NCBI GenBank assembly: GCA_025463055.1
Contig: JAOAPV010000005.1
Span: forward strand, 124,001-188,000
Origin: Candidatus Acidiferrum typicum
Lineage (GTDB): Bacteria; Acidobacteriota; Terriglobia; Acidiferrales; UBA7541
Direction of reading: 5' to 3'
Length of the DNA: 64,000 nucleotides
The notes beneath the pieces are model-generated. The model worked only from the letters and a program-made list of their open reading frames with translations, had not been told where the DNA came from and did not search any database. Both the position numbers and the translations under genes were made by a program. Below, one piece after another: positions 9,098 to 17,963 of this stretch; the first letter of the stretch is position 1; every line of letters starts with the position of its first letter.

Positions 9098-10387
9098 TTA
9101 TACAGCGGTTAAGCTCTTAACACTCACGGATTTCGTCTGTATGGCTGTGCTGGACCGAGAGCGCCGGTGCGAGGGACTCTGAGGGATTTCGGCGGTGGCG
9201 AGGTTGGCCATTAGAAGGAAAAGCAGGGCGTTTCCCGGCATGTGTAAATTGAAATCCACCAAGCTGTGCACCAAAAAGCCGCAACACGCCACAAGTCCAG
9301 AGAGATGCAGCGCGGCGGCAAAGGGTTTGTCGGTGACCAGCAACTGCTTCAGAGAGCGGAAGAACAACACAGCCAAGAACCAGGCGCAACAGAAGGCCCC
9401 GGCCAGGCCCGTATCCGCCAACATCTCGAGGTAATCATTGTGTGCGTGATTGACAACTCTTCCGTCATAAAGAGTTTCGTACGCGGGAAATACCATGGGT
9501 AGCGTGCCCAGGCCGGTGCCAGTCCAGGGATGATCGCGAAAAATATGCCAAGCGTCGTGACGCATGGAGGCGCGTTTGCCCAGGGACACTTCGAGAGTTT
9601 GCATGGAAGAAAAACGCTCGAGGATCTGCCGGACTCCCAGCCACGATACAAGCATGAAAGCAAGCAGCAAGACCAGACCACCCGCCAAAATGTGGCGGCC
9701 TCCGGCGCGTCGCAATATCATGAGAAGGGTGACAACGCCGATTTCCGCGGCAAAACTGACAAGGCCGCCGCGGGAAGCTGAGAGAAACAGAGCGACGATC
9801 GGAACCAATGCGAAAATGCCCACAGCCAACCATCGCTCGCGACGAACTTTGCCCAGGATCAGGGGAACCAGAGCGACGGGAATAACCAATTCCGCAAATC
9901 CCGCGAAATGATTGCGATTTACATAGGGGCCAAAGGGAATGCCACCGTAACGCATTTCGCGAAACCAATAGAGCTTGCCGTTGAAGGTAAGGTGCTGGAG
10001 AATGCCGAAAATGGCGACGAGAAACCCGAAGAACATCACAAACCAAACAAACCGGCGCCAGTCATCTGCTACGCGGAACGCCTGGGCAGCAAGGAACAAA
10101 ATGATGGTGTATGCGAGTATGAGTTGAAGTTCAAGCCGTGTGTTGAAAGGTGACGCTGTGTCATGAAAAACAAGCTGCCCGAGCGCGACCAGGCAAAGGG
10201 AGAGCAGCGGCGGAAGAAGAGGAGAAATTACAATTTCCCGATCCATCAAATACACCTGCACAGCCCACACCACGAATAAGAGGCCAGCACCGGTTTCCAG
10301 AACGGCGCGCGCCCAGTCTTCCACAGCGCCATGGGAAAGAATGCCAAAGGCAACGAGCGCACATATGCCGATGCGCAAGACGTTCAT
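9098..10387 (-). CDS. O-antigen ligase / Wzy-type polymerase family protein
   Basis: A 429-residue membrane protein with about ten hydrophobic segments. The Wzy_C/RfaL signature region is visible as a periplasmic loop with HDAWHIFRDHPWTGTGLGT and VVNHAHNDYLEMLADTG, whose His/Asn/Asp pattern is characteristic of the family. In this operon a polymerase role is more likely than ligation of O-antigen to lipid A, because Wzc- and Wza-like partners are adjacent. The start codon overlaps the end of the TPR gene by 4 bases (ATGA), which indicates translational coupling. Confidence 0.88.
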   Translation of the reverse strand: MNVLRIGICALVAFGILSHGAVEDWARAVLETGAGLLFVVWAVQVYLMDREIVISPLLPPLLSLCLVALGQLVFHDTASPFNTRLELQLILAYTIILFLAAQAFRVADDWRRFVWFVMFFGFLVAIFGILQHLTFNGKLYWFREMRYGGIPFGPYVNRNHFAGFAELVIPVALVPLILGKVRRERWLAVGIFALVPIVALFLSASRGGLVSFAAEIGVVTLLMILRRAGGRHILAGGLVLLLAFMLVSWLGVRQILERFSSMQTLEVSLGKRASMRHDAWHIFRDHPWTGTGLGTLPMVFPAYETLYDGRVVNHAHNDYLEMLADTGLAGAFCCAWFLAVLFFRSLKQLLVTDKPFAAALHLSGLVACCGFLVHSLVDFNLHMPGNALLFLLMANLATAEIPQSPSHRRSRSSTAIQTKSVSVKSLTAV

Positions 10388-11700
10388 GGCCGAGGGCTTC
10401 CCGCCGCGTCCGGGATGAGCGCGACGTCATCTATCCAGGCGCTGCCGTGGATTTGGCTATCGAACTTACCGCTGGTGTAGCGGACCGCGCAAACGCGCGC
10501 GTAGCGAACGTCTTTGCCCGAGGTCCAGGGACTTTCGACAAGGGTCCAAGGCTGAGTCCCTTTCACATCGGCAGTCACGGCCGAACTTGCCGCGTGTGAA
10601 TCGGAATATGAATTGGGATCGGAATAGGAGTTGAGAAGCAGCCGAACACCTTGGTCGGTGGTCAGCCCTTGTGTGCGTACCCACGCAGAGAGATGGTAAC
10701 TCGTTTCGGGGCGAACTTCTGCATTGTTACAGACGCCTGCAAAGTTTACGTTGTGGCGCCCGTCAAAGGTAAGCCGCAGAGAATAGTTGCCGGAATGTTT
10801 CTGCCGCGAGTCAACACCAATTTGCACGCCGCCGGACGGGGCGGCAAAAACCCACGCGAAGGCGCCGCCACGCACGCCGGTTTCAAATCCACCGTCCCAA
10901 AGCGCCGAGCTGGCAGCATCGATATTTTGCGGCATGTTGGAGAGGCGTAGAGCATCATTCCAGACGCGGCGAGCATCGCGCATCTGATGCTTTTGGATGA
11001 GGAGCTCGGAGAAAGGAATGACATCGGAGAGCTTCAGTGCTGGGTGGATAGAAACCAAACGCTGCCAAACGGTCAGTGCGGGAGCGATTTGCGTCTGCGT
11101 GTCGAGTTCGCGAATGACATCCAGATAGCCGTCGCGGTCCGGGGGAAGAACGGCGTCAAGGATAGCATTTATGTCGGGATCGACGCGCCAGCAGCGTGAG
11201 AACGCTTCGGCGCTGCGCTTAGGGTCCGCGTAAGCGGCGCGGCGAATTTCGGCAAAGGCCTGCGGCACTTCGTCCTGCCGCAGAAGAAAATTTCCGTAAC
11301 GCCACGAGACAGCGGCGGATAGCGGATAGACGCGCTTGGCCTGGAGAAATGCGTTTCGGGCATTCTGTAGATCGCCTTCGGACTCGTAGGCCGTGGCGAG
11401 ATCCAGCCAAGTGTCAGCGGAGCCGGGATTCAGCAAGAGCGCGTGGCGATAATTTTTAATGGCGAGGGGAGGGTTGGGCTCATCGAGCGTGTACTGCCAA
11501 TAGCGGCCGAGGAAATACCAATTCTCGGCGTTCTGCGGCTCCAGGCGAGCGGCGGTTTCGTAGCCGAGGCGCGTGCTGCGGCTTGCGGCAATAACCGCGC
11601 GGGCATTGCGGACGCTCAGGTACGTGAGCGTCGCGGCCAGGGTTATCGCCAGGAAAACAGCGGCGATCCGCGCCGGGACATTAGGGAGGCGCAAAATCAT
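10384..11700 (-). CDS. membrane-anchored TPR protein with C-terminal carbohydrate-binding-like domain
   Basis: A 438-residue protein of unproven function. One N-terminal membrane segment (about residues 11-30) is followed by TPR repeats (YETAARLEPQNAENWYFLG, YRHALLLNPGSADTWLDLA, LQAKRVYPLSAAVSWRYG). The C-terminal ~160 residues look like a beta-sandwich carbohydrate-binding module (WDGGFETG..., NYSLRLTFDGRHN, YHLSAWVRTQG, WIDDVALIP), similar to the CBM4/9 jelly-roll pattern. A short repeat (NSYSDP NSYSDS) lies in that domain. Its place in the operon, overlapping the polymerase gene, suggests it binds the polymer or the polymerase during assembly. That role is inference. Confidence 0.8.
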   Translation of the reverse strand: MILRLPNVPARIAAVFLAITLAATLTYLSVRNARAVIAASRSTRLGYETAARLEPQNAENWYFLGRYWQYTLDEPNPPLAIKNYRHALLLNPGSADTWLDLATAYESEGDLQNARNAFLQAKRVYPLSAAVSWRYGNFLLRQDEVPQAFAEIRRAAYADPKRSAEAFSRCWRVDPDINAILDAVLPPDRDGYLDVIRELDTQTQIAPALTVWQRLVSIHPALKLSDVIPFSELLIQKHQMRDARRVWNDALRLSNMPQNIDAASSALWDGGFETGVRGGAFAWVFAAPSGGVQIGVDSRQKHSGNYSLRLTFDGRHNVNFAGVCNNAEVRPETSYHLSAWVRTQGLTTDQGVRLLLNSYSDPNSYSDSHAASSAVTADVKGTQPWTLVESPWTSGKDVRYARVCAVRYTSGKFDSQIHGSAWIDDVALIPDAAGSPRP

Positions 11701-11746
11701 AGCAAGGTACTGTGCCTAGAGCTTATTAGAGATGCAAGACGAAAAG

Positions 11747-13219
11747 TTATTTGCCGATTGCCGCCGTAAAAGTCTCGTCGGCGCGGCCGCGGCGGCGGAC
11801 GTCAATGCCAAGGCGCTTAATCTTTTGATTGAGCGTGGAGAGCGGGATCATGAAGCGCTCGGCAGCTTCGGTCTGGTTCCAAGCGGTGCGTTCAAGCATG
11901 TCGATAATGATGCGGCGCTCGATCTCGTCCATGATCTGGAACAGCGAAGGATTTGGATGGTCGGCTCCAGACCGCGAACCCGGTTCACCCGGCAGCGGCG
12001 GAAGGAATTCGGAAAGCTGCAAGCGGACGCCGCGGACGATTTCCTTGCTGCGAATATTTTCGGGAAGCAGATCGACGTCAACACGCTCTTGCGTGGACAG
12101 GACGACCGCGCGCTCCACCACGTTTTCGAGTTCACGTACATTGCCCGGCCAATCGTAGTCCATCAAAAGCTTCAATGACGCGGGCGTGAAATTGCGCAGA
12201 GGCTTATTGTTCTCCTGGCAGTAGCGAGTCAGGAAATGAGCGAGGAGCGAAGGAACATCTTCGCGACGGTCGCGCAACGGCGGTAATACCAAGTGAATGA
12301 CATTCAGGCGGTGATACAGATCTTCGCGGAAGCGGCCTTCGCGAACGAGAGTGAGAAGCTCGACGTTCGAAGCCGCGACAATGCGCACGTCGACTTTAAT
12401 TTGCTCTGTGCCACCGAGGCGCATGAATTCGCGCTCTTGAATTACGCGGAGAAGCTTGGCTTGCGTTTCTGGACTGATGGTGGCGATTTCGTCGAAAAAG
12501 ATGGTGCCTTGATCAGCGACCTCAAAAAGCCCTTTCTTGGAGGCGACCGCGCTGGTGAAGGCGCCCTTTACGTGACCGAAGAGTTGAGACTCGAGGAGAT
12601 CGACAGGGATAGATCCGGTGTTAACCGGCACAAACGCTTTATCCGCGCGCGTGGAGGCCGAATGAATGGCTTTGGCGATGAGCTCCTTGCCGGTGCCGCT
12701 TTCACCGCTGATCAGCACGGTGGAGCGCGAGGGCGCAACTTGCGTGACGAGATCGAACAGGGTCAGCATCTTCTCGCTCTTGCCGATGATGCTGGGGAAA
12801 CTGAAGCGCTGCTTGAGGGCCCGCTTGAGCTGGACGTTTTCTTCGCGCAACCGATGAGATTCCACGGCTTGCGCCACCTGCGCGAGCAGCTCGTCGTTGG
12901 ACCAGGGCTTGGTGATGTAATCGAGAGCGCCACTTTTGAACGCGGCGCGCGCCATATCGATGGAACCGTAAGCAGTGATCAGCACGACGGAAAGACCAGG
13001 ATCGCGGCGGCGGACTTCTTTCAGAAGGTCGAGACCACTGCGGTCTGGAAGACTGACGTCCAGAAGCAGCAAGTCAAAGGGGCGCTCTTCAAGCTTGGCT
13101 AGGCCGGACTCGCCGGTACCCGCGCTGGTTACACCATACCCTTCGCTGGTGAGCAGCAGCTCGAGACCTTCGCGTATTTCAGATTCGTCGTCGACCACCA
13201 GGATCGAGCCCTTATGCAT
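11747..13219 (-). CDS. sigma-54-dependent response regulator (NtrC family)
   Basis: A 490-residue regulator. The start at 13219 overlaps the kinase stop by 8 bases (ATGCATAA); a longer frame reaching 13303 has only non-homologous residues in front of the receiver. The receiver domain occupies residues 1-120 with phosphoacceptor Asp54 and Lys104. The AAA+ domain has Walker A GESGTGKE (172-179), the sigma-54 contact loop GAFTSA (219-224) and Walker B FFDE. The C-terminus carries a Fis-type helix-turn-helix (WNQTEAAERFMIPLSTLNQKIKRLG). The loop is normally GAFTGA, so the Gly-to-Ser change is worth noting. It should activate sigma-54 promoters for polysaccharide genes, like PrsR in PEP-CTERM/exopolysaccharide loci. 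Confidence 0.93.
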   Translation of the reverse strand: MHKGSILVVDDESEIREGLELLLTSEGYGVTSAGTGESGLAKLEERPFDLLLLDVSLPDRSGLDLLKEVRRRDPGLSVVLITAYGSIDMARAAFKSGALDYITKPWSNDELLAQVAQAVESHRLREENVQLKRALKQRFSFPSIIGKSEKMLTLFDLVTQVAPSRSTVLISGESGTGKELIAKAIHSASTRADKAFVPVNTGSIPVDLLESQLFGHVKGAFTSAVASKKGLFEVADQGTIFFDEIATISPETQAKLLRVIQEREFMRLGGTEQIKVDVRIVAASNVELLTLVREGRFREDLYHRLNVIHLVLPPLRDRREDVPSLLAHFLTRYCQENNKPLRNFTPASLKLLMDYDWPGNVRELENVVERAVVLSTQERVDVDLLPENIRSKEIVRGVRLQLSEFLPPLPGEPGSRSGADHPNPSLFQIMDEIERRIIIDMLERTAWNQTEAAERFMIPLSTLNQKIKRLGIDVRRRGRADETFTAAIGK

Positions 13220-16031
13220 GGACTGCTTTCCTGAGCGCGGGGAATTCAACGTGGAAGGACGTGCCTTTTCCGGGGGTCGACCGTACATCGATTTTTCCTG
13301 CATGCTCTTTGATTATACCGTAGCTGACGGACAAGCCCAGGCCGGTGCCGCGTCCGTTGGATTTGGTCGTGAAAAATGGGTCGAAAATGCGATGAATATG
13401 CTCGCGGGGAATACCTGCGCCCGTGTCGGCGACTTCGACCTCCACGCTGCCATTGTGGGCGGCCGTGCGGACTTCAAGCATGCCGCCGCCCGGCATGGCG
13501 TCGCGAGCATTTAGAAACAGATTCAGGAAAACTTGCTGGAGTTTGTTGGCCGAGCCGCGCACGGGCGGAAGCGACTCGCCCAACTGCTTAACAATGTGGA
13601 TTTGAGAAGTCTTGAGCGGGTGCGCGACGAGAGAGAGAGTTTCTTCCACCACCCGATTCACATCGATATCCGTTAATTCGGCGGCGCCGGTGCGCGAGAA
13701 ATTCAGAAGGTTGTTTACGATTTCGCTGGCGCGGAACGTCTGCTTAACAATTTTGTCGATGATGTTGTGCCGCGGATCGTCTTCCGGCATTTGCTTCGCA
13801 AGCATTTGAATGTAATTGGAGATAACCGCGAGCGGAGTATTGACTTCATGCGCCACACCGGCGGCGAGAAGGCCGAGAGAAGTGAGCTTCTCCGTCTGCG
13901 TCATCTGCTCTTCCATACGCTCGCGCTGCGTCACATCGTCGAAAAGCAAGAGACGCCCGATGCGCTCACCGGATTTGCTGACCAGCGGAGTAATGGAAAC
14001 GTTGAGAGTGAGGAATTTGCCTTGGTGATGCAGCCGCTGCTTGTAAATACCGGTAATCTGCTCTTCTTCGCGGCGCGCGGCAATTTCCGCGGCAAGCTCT
14101 TCTGGAAGTAGCGCGCGGAGTTGATGGCCCACTGCATCCTGGCGTTTCACGCCGAAGAGCTGCTCCATGCGCGTGTTCCAAGACTCGACCATGCCGCCGA
14201 GATCAACGGCAAGCACACCCACGTTCAGGGATTCGACGATGTTTTCGCTGAAATCCTTGAGGCGCGCAATTTCCAGTGCCTTTTGCTCTAGTGACGAGTA
14301 GAGCTGGGCATTGTCCAGGGCCACCGCGACGTAGCCGGCGATGGTTTGCACCAACTCGACGTCGTCGCTGGAGAGGAAATCGCCATCAACGGTCTTGCCC
14401 AGACCGAGGAGAGCGACGGTGTGCTCGCGAATGCGGCAAGGCACAAAATAGTTCAGGTCCAACTGCTCAAGCGTCTCGCGGACGGAATCGGAGACGTCTC
14501 TCGCCGCGCGGGGCGACTCAAAAAAGAGCGCCCCACGGGCGAACTCGGGCCGGGCCGGCTCGAGGAAGCTAAGATCCATAGGTTCCGAGAGGCGCACGCC
14601 CATGGAACGAGCGAGGCGCATCCGACCAGGATGCATCGGATCTTCCATGAAGATGGCGATGCGATCGACGAGCAGGGTCTGGGAGAGACGGTCCATCACC
14701 GAGCCGAGCATGGGATCGAAGCGCACTTCATTGGTCAGCGTGCGGCCGAACTCGATGAGCGTCCGGCGATAGTCCAGGCGGTCGCGGTAGAAGAAGCGAT
14801 CGAGACGGGCCTGAATCCATTCCCGGAAGGGCTGAAAGAGAAACGCAGCGATTACGATGGCGATCATGCCGCCAGCTGGGCCGGAAGTCTGTGCGTGAAA
14901 GATATCGGCGATCAGCGCGACCAAAGCAAAATAGACGGCGGCGACCGCGGCAGTGGCGGCAGTGTAGGCCAAACCGCGCTTAAAGATGATGTCCACGTCC
15001 ATCAGGCGGTAGCGAATGATGGCGTAGCCGAAGCAGAGCGGAATTAGCACCAAGCTCAGAACGGAGCTTCTCATCCAGGAGCGCGTCGCGGCGTCGAAGA
15101 CGAACGGCACGATATAGAAGAGCGCGAACGGAAGGCTGCCAGCGATGGTCCCGCCGGTAAGCCACTTCAACTGCTGACGAAGCACACCGGAAGGCGCTTC
15201 ACGGAAATTTTTGTAGAAAACAAGACCAGCGGCAAGGAAGTACATGCCAAGGTAGCTTAGCTCGATCTTGTCGAGCAGAAGGCGGGAGCCGAGCCAGGGC
15301 ACAAATCCAAGCATGTTGAACGCAGTGCTGACGTGGAAAAACAGCAAGGCGACGGCAGGCCCGTAGACCAGCGTCAACTTGGACATCGAGCGAACGCGCC
15401 CTTCGGCGCGCTCTGGAAAAACCAGCGCGAAATGAAGCAGAAGGGCCGGAGCGAGCAAACGTGCGACGATTCGAGCCCAATACACTTCATAGTCGAAAGC
15501 GTCTAGTTTGCCGCTGTACTGGAAGGAGTACAGAATGAAGGAGACCAGACAGAACACGTAGAAATGAACGGCGCGCGGCGCATTCCACCGGCGCACGAAA
15601 ATGAACATCCCGATGAAGAGGTAAAGCAGGCCGACGAAGCGGCCGTAATTTTCGATGGAAGCCGGCTTCTCGGCCGGGACAGTGACGATGGGAGTCTCAA
15701 ACTCGCGGCCGTTGCGAGACAGCTTGTAACGCACCTGGCTCCACAGGCCGGCATGCCAGAGCCGCCGGGTGACTTGTACCTGGGAGGTAACAGGAACGTT
15801 GTTGATGGCGATCAGGACGTCGCCAGGGCGGATACCAGCCTGGGCGGCGGGCGAATTGGGGGCCAGCTTCCAAGCTTGGGCGCCACCGGTCGTATCCAAC
15901 CAGGCCACCCCGTCGTCCGGCGTGTCAAAGGTCTCGCGCTGGACGAAGTTCAGCCACGCAAAGATCATCGCGGCCAGCGTGGCAAGCGCTAGAACGACCG
16001 CTCCGAGACTCACCCGAAGATTCTGCTTCAT
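13212..16031 (-). CDS. membrane sensor histidine kinase with PDZ, GAF and PAS domains
   Basis: A 939-residue kinase and partner of the downstream regulator. I chose ATG 16031, which opens directly with a membrane segment; GTG 16049 would add six residues. In order there is TM1 (about 8-30), a periplasmic PDZ domain (APNSPAAQAGIRPGDVLIAINN, about 50-105), seven or so further TM helices (about 125-400), a GAF domain (about 420-560), PAS (about 590-690), HisKA with the phospho-His in AAGVAHEVNTP, and an HATPase_c domain with NLFLNARDAM, DTGAGIP and GRGTGLGLSVS boxes. A PDZ domain outside the cytoplasm could sense exposed protein C-termini or envelope stress (inference). It heads the exopolysaccharide operon. 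Confidence 0.92.
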   Translation of the reverse strand: MKQNLRVSLGAVVLALATLAAMIFAWLNFVQRETFDTPDDGVAWLDTTGGAQAWKLAPNSPAAQAGIRPGDVLIAINNVPVTSQVQVTRRLWHAGLWSQVRYKLSRNGREFETPIVTVPAEKPASIENYGRFVGLLYLFIGMFIFVRRWNAPRAVHFYVFCLVSFILYSFQYSGKLDAFDYEVYWARIVARLLAPALLLHFALVFPERAEGRVRSMSKLTLVYGPAVALLFFHVSTAFNMLGFVPWLGSRLLLDKIELSYLGMYFLAAGLVFYKNFREAPSGVLRQQLKWLTGGTIAGSLPFALFYIVPFVFDAATRSWMRSSVLSLVLIPLCFGYAIIRYRLMDVDIIFKRGLAYTAATAAVAAVYFALVALIADIFHAQTSGPAGGMIAIVIAAFLFQPFREWIQARLDRFFYRDRLDYRRTLIEFGRTLTNEVRFDPMLGSVMDRLSQTLLVDRIAIFMEDPMHPGRMRLARSMGVRLSEPMDLSFLEPARPEFARGALFFESPRAARDVSDSVRETLEQLDLNYFVPCRIREHTVALLGLGKTVDGDFLSSDDVELVQTIAGYVAVALDNAQLYSSLEQKALEIARLKDFSENIVESLNVGVLAVDLGGMVESWNTRMEQLFGVKRQDAVGHQLRALLPEELAAEIAARREEEQITGIYKQRLHHQGKFLTLNVSITPLVSKSGERIGRLLLFDDVTQRERMEEQMTQTEKLTSLGLLAAGVAHEVNTPLAVISNYIQMLAKQMPEDDPRHNIIDKIVKQTFRASEIVNNLLNFSRTGAAELTDIDVNRVVEETLSLVAHPLKTSQIHIVKQLGESLPPVRGSANKLQQVFLNLFLNARDAMPGGGMLEVRTAAHNGSVEVEVADTGAGIPREHIHRIFDPFFTTKSNGRGTGLGLSVSYGIIKEHAGKIDVRSTPGKGTSFHVEFPALRKAVHA

Positions 16032-16214
16032 GGTACGACCGGAGTACACTCCGACCTATTCAGAATATAAGGTGCAAACCGATGTCCACATCGAGCAAAC
16101 GGTCAGCACCAGGAACTGCAATGTCTTCTTAAGGTTAGGGGATTGGCGGGAAGGTCAAGCCGTTAGTATCCACTTTATGGAAGGACACCTACAGCTTTCC
16201 GAACCTTAAAAGTC

Positions 16215-17957
16215 TCAAAACTGCACGCTCAATCCACCCCGGAACGTTCGGAAGGCGGGAACCAAGACCGCGCGGCCGTCCTGCGTGTTCACCGAAACAT
16301 AGCCTTGGGCGAAGAGGTTGTCGCAATTCGCGATAGCTTCCCAGTGGCCGGGGGCAAACTTTGGCAGGGCCTGACGCACACCTATATGGAGAAAGGGATC
16401 CATTTGAAAGAGAGATTCGCCATAAGCGTCTAAGCGCGACACGGCTTCTCCGCTGACCCATTTGTAGCCGGCATTTACCTTCGTGCCCGTGCGCGGCACC
16501 TTGGTGGAAACATTGGCGCCCAGGGAGTTGTGCATCGTATTGCGCAACATGTCGCGCGTCGCCGCGTCGATTACAGCCGATGGGCTAAGCGCACCGGCGT
16601 AGGCGTAAACGGCAGTGAGTTCGATTGCGTCCGAGAGCTTTTCGCGAATAGCAAGACGCATGCCCCAATTGCCGGAAGCGCCGCCATCGTAGGCAAACCC
16701 GTTTGAGAAGTAATCCTGGAAGTAATCGGTGGCGGGAAGGCCATTGCCACGGCCGAAAACAGCTACGTGACGATTGTCGTCGTGGAAAGCCGCAACTTGG
16801 ATTTTGCCGCTCGAACCCAGCCTGCGCTCCGCGGCAATTTCCTCGTGCCAACCGCCCTCGAGCACCGGACGGCCACCTCGCCACAGCATGGTTGGGAAAG
16901 AATCGAGTTCGTTGAGAGCGGCAGCCAGTTCGCCTCCCACTTCGCGCTCGTCGGACTCGAGAGGAGTCGCGGCGCCAGGTTCCTCTGCAAAGATGAGGGC
17001 CGTGCGCCAAGCGTCGGAAACCCGCGTATCGAGTTCGAGACGCGGGCGAAGTGACGTTGCTGACTTGAGCATGCCGACGAGTACGTATTCCGCCCCGTAA
17101 CGGAGCACTGCGCGATCACCGAATGCAATAGCGCCACCCTGCTCAAGCCGAACACCGCGGAAGGTTGGGCCGCCGGGGCCAAGCTGAGATTCGCGCAGGA
17201 CGAGCGCGCTATGCGGGCCGGTGGCGAGTGACCCGGTCGGTAGCCAGACCGTTGCAATGCCGCCGCCAGCGATTTGGCTTTGGTAATTTACCTGGCCGGC
17301 AAGCAGCAGGCGGCTCGGCCCGCCCAGTTTTTGGTCATACGCAAACGCTGTGGCCGGAGCCGAAGGCAGATTCGAAGCGGAACCAGGGCGGCGAGCTCCA
17401 TCGGTGAAATCCAAGCGGGCGCGCGGCTGCACGACTTCGGCACTCAACGCATTGTCCTCTGCCGATGAAGAGTCGTCTTCGTTCCACTGCAGCACGGGCC
17501 GCGTCACAGATGCGGAACGAAGTACCCACTTCCAGTCATCGCTTTCGACGCTGGAGGAGGAGGGTTGGCGGCGAAGTTGGTCGAGAGAAGCGAACATTGA
17601 CTCGAGCTCAACCCGCACGACAGTTGTCAGGTGCGCACTAATACGCACATGCTGCTGAATAGTGGGCAGGAAGCCGGCGAGAGTCACGCGAACGGTGTAA
17701 AAACCCGGCGACAAGCGGTCGCCGTGGAAAATTCCTTGTGTGTTGGTTAGCAGGCCTAGCGAAGCGGCCTTGACGGCTGCTTCGGGAACAATCTCCACAG
17801 TCGCGCCCATTTGCGGTGTGCCAGTGGAGTCACGCACAACTCCAGAGAGCTTGCCGGCGGCAGCTTTTGCTTGTGCCGCTGACGTATTTGCTCCAGCAGA
17901 GAAGCACGTCAGCATCACGATGAAAGCCCCCCAGGTTCGGAGGCGTTCCTGTTTCAC
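16215..17957 (-). CDS. secreted carboxypeptidase-regulatory/outer-membrane beta-barrel protein
   Basis: A 580-residue protein. Residues 1-30 are a signal peptide ending in AAQA. Residues about 35-120 match the carboxypeptidase-regulatory/TonB-plug-adjacent fold (LSGVVRDSTGTPQMGATVEI, FYTVRVTLAGFLP, VRVELE). The remainder is rich in alternating-hydrophobicity strands and ends in a C-terminal Phe (GLSVQF), the usual outer-membrane barrel sorting signal. It resembles short versions of the acidobacterial TonB-dependent-receptor-like proteins, but I see no TonB box and it is much shorter than the usual ~1000 residues. It lies 6 bases behind the GWxTD gene, so the two are co-transcribed. Confidence 0.72.
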   Translation of the reverse strand: MKQERLRTWGAFIVMLTCFSAGANTSAAQAKAAAGKLSGVVRDSTGTPQMGATVEIVPEAAVKAASLGLLTNTQGIFHGDRLSPGFYTVRVTLAGFLPTIQQHVRISAHLTTVVRVELESMFASLDQLRRQPSSSSVESDDWKWVLRSASVTRPVLQWNEDDSSSAEDNALSAEVVQPRARLDFTDGARRPGSASNLPSAPATAFAYDQKLGGPSRLLLAGQVNYQSQIAGGGIATVWLPTGSLATGPHSALVLRESQLGPGGPTFRGVRLEQGGAIAFGDRAVLRYGAEYVLVGMLKSATSLRPRLELDTRVSDAWRTALIFAEEPGAATPLESDEREVGGELAAALNELDSFPTMLWRGGRPVLEGGWHEEIAAERRLGSSGKIQVAAFHDDNRHVAVFGRGNGLPATDYFQDYFSNGFAYDGGASGNWGMRLAIREKLSDAIELTAVYAYAGALSPSAVIDAATRDMLRNTMHNSLGANVSTKVPRTGTKVNAGYKWVSGEAVSRLDAYGESLFQMDPFLHIGVRQALPKFAPGHWEAIANCDNLFAQGYVSVNTQDGRAVLVPAFRTFRGGLSVQF

Positions 17958-17963
17958 GTAGTA

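Noticed and set aside
11698-11720. GGCAC-N6-TTGCT on the minus strand just before the TPR gene, resembling a sigma-54 promoter
   Set aside because: The GG and GC elements are separated by 11 bases instead of the fixed 10, and the site ends directly at the start codon, leaving no leader.
12293-13102. 269-residue plus-strand frame
   Set aside because: Lies antisense inside the sigma-54 regulator, whose motifs are complete on the minus strand.
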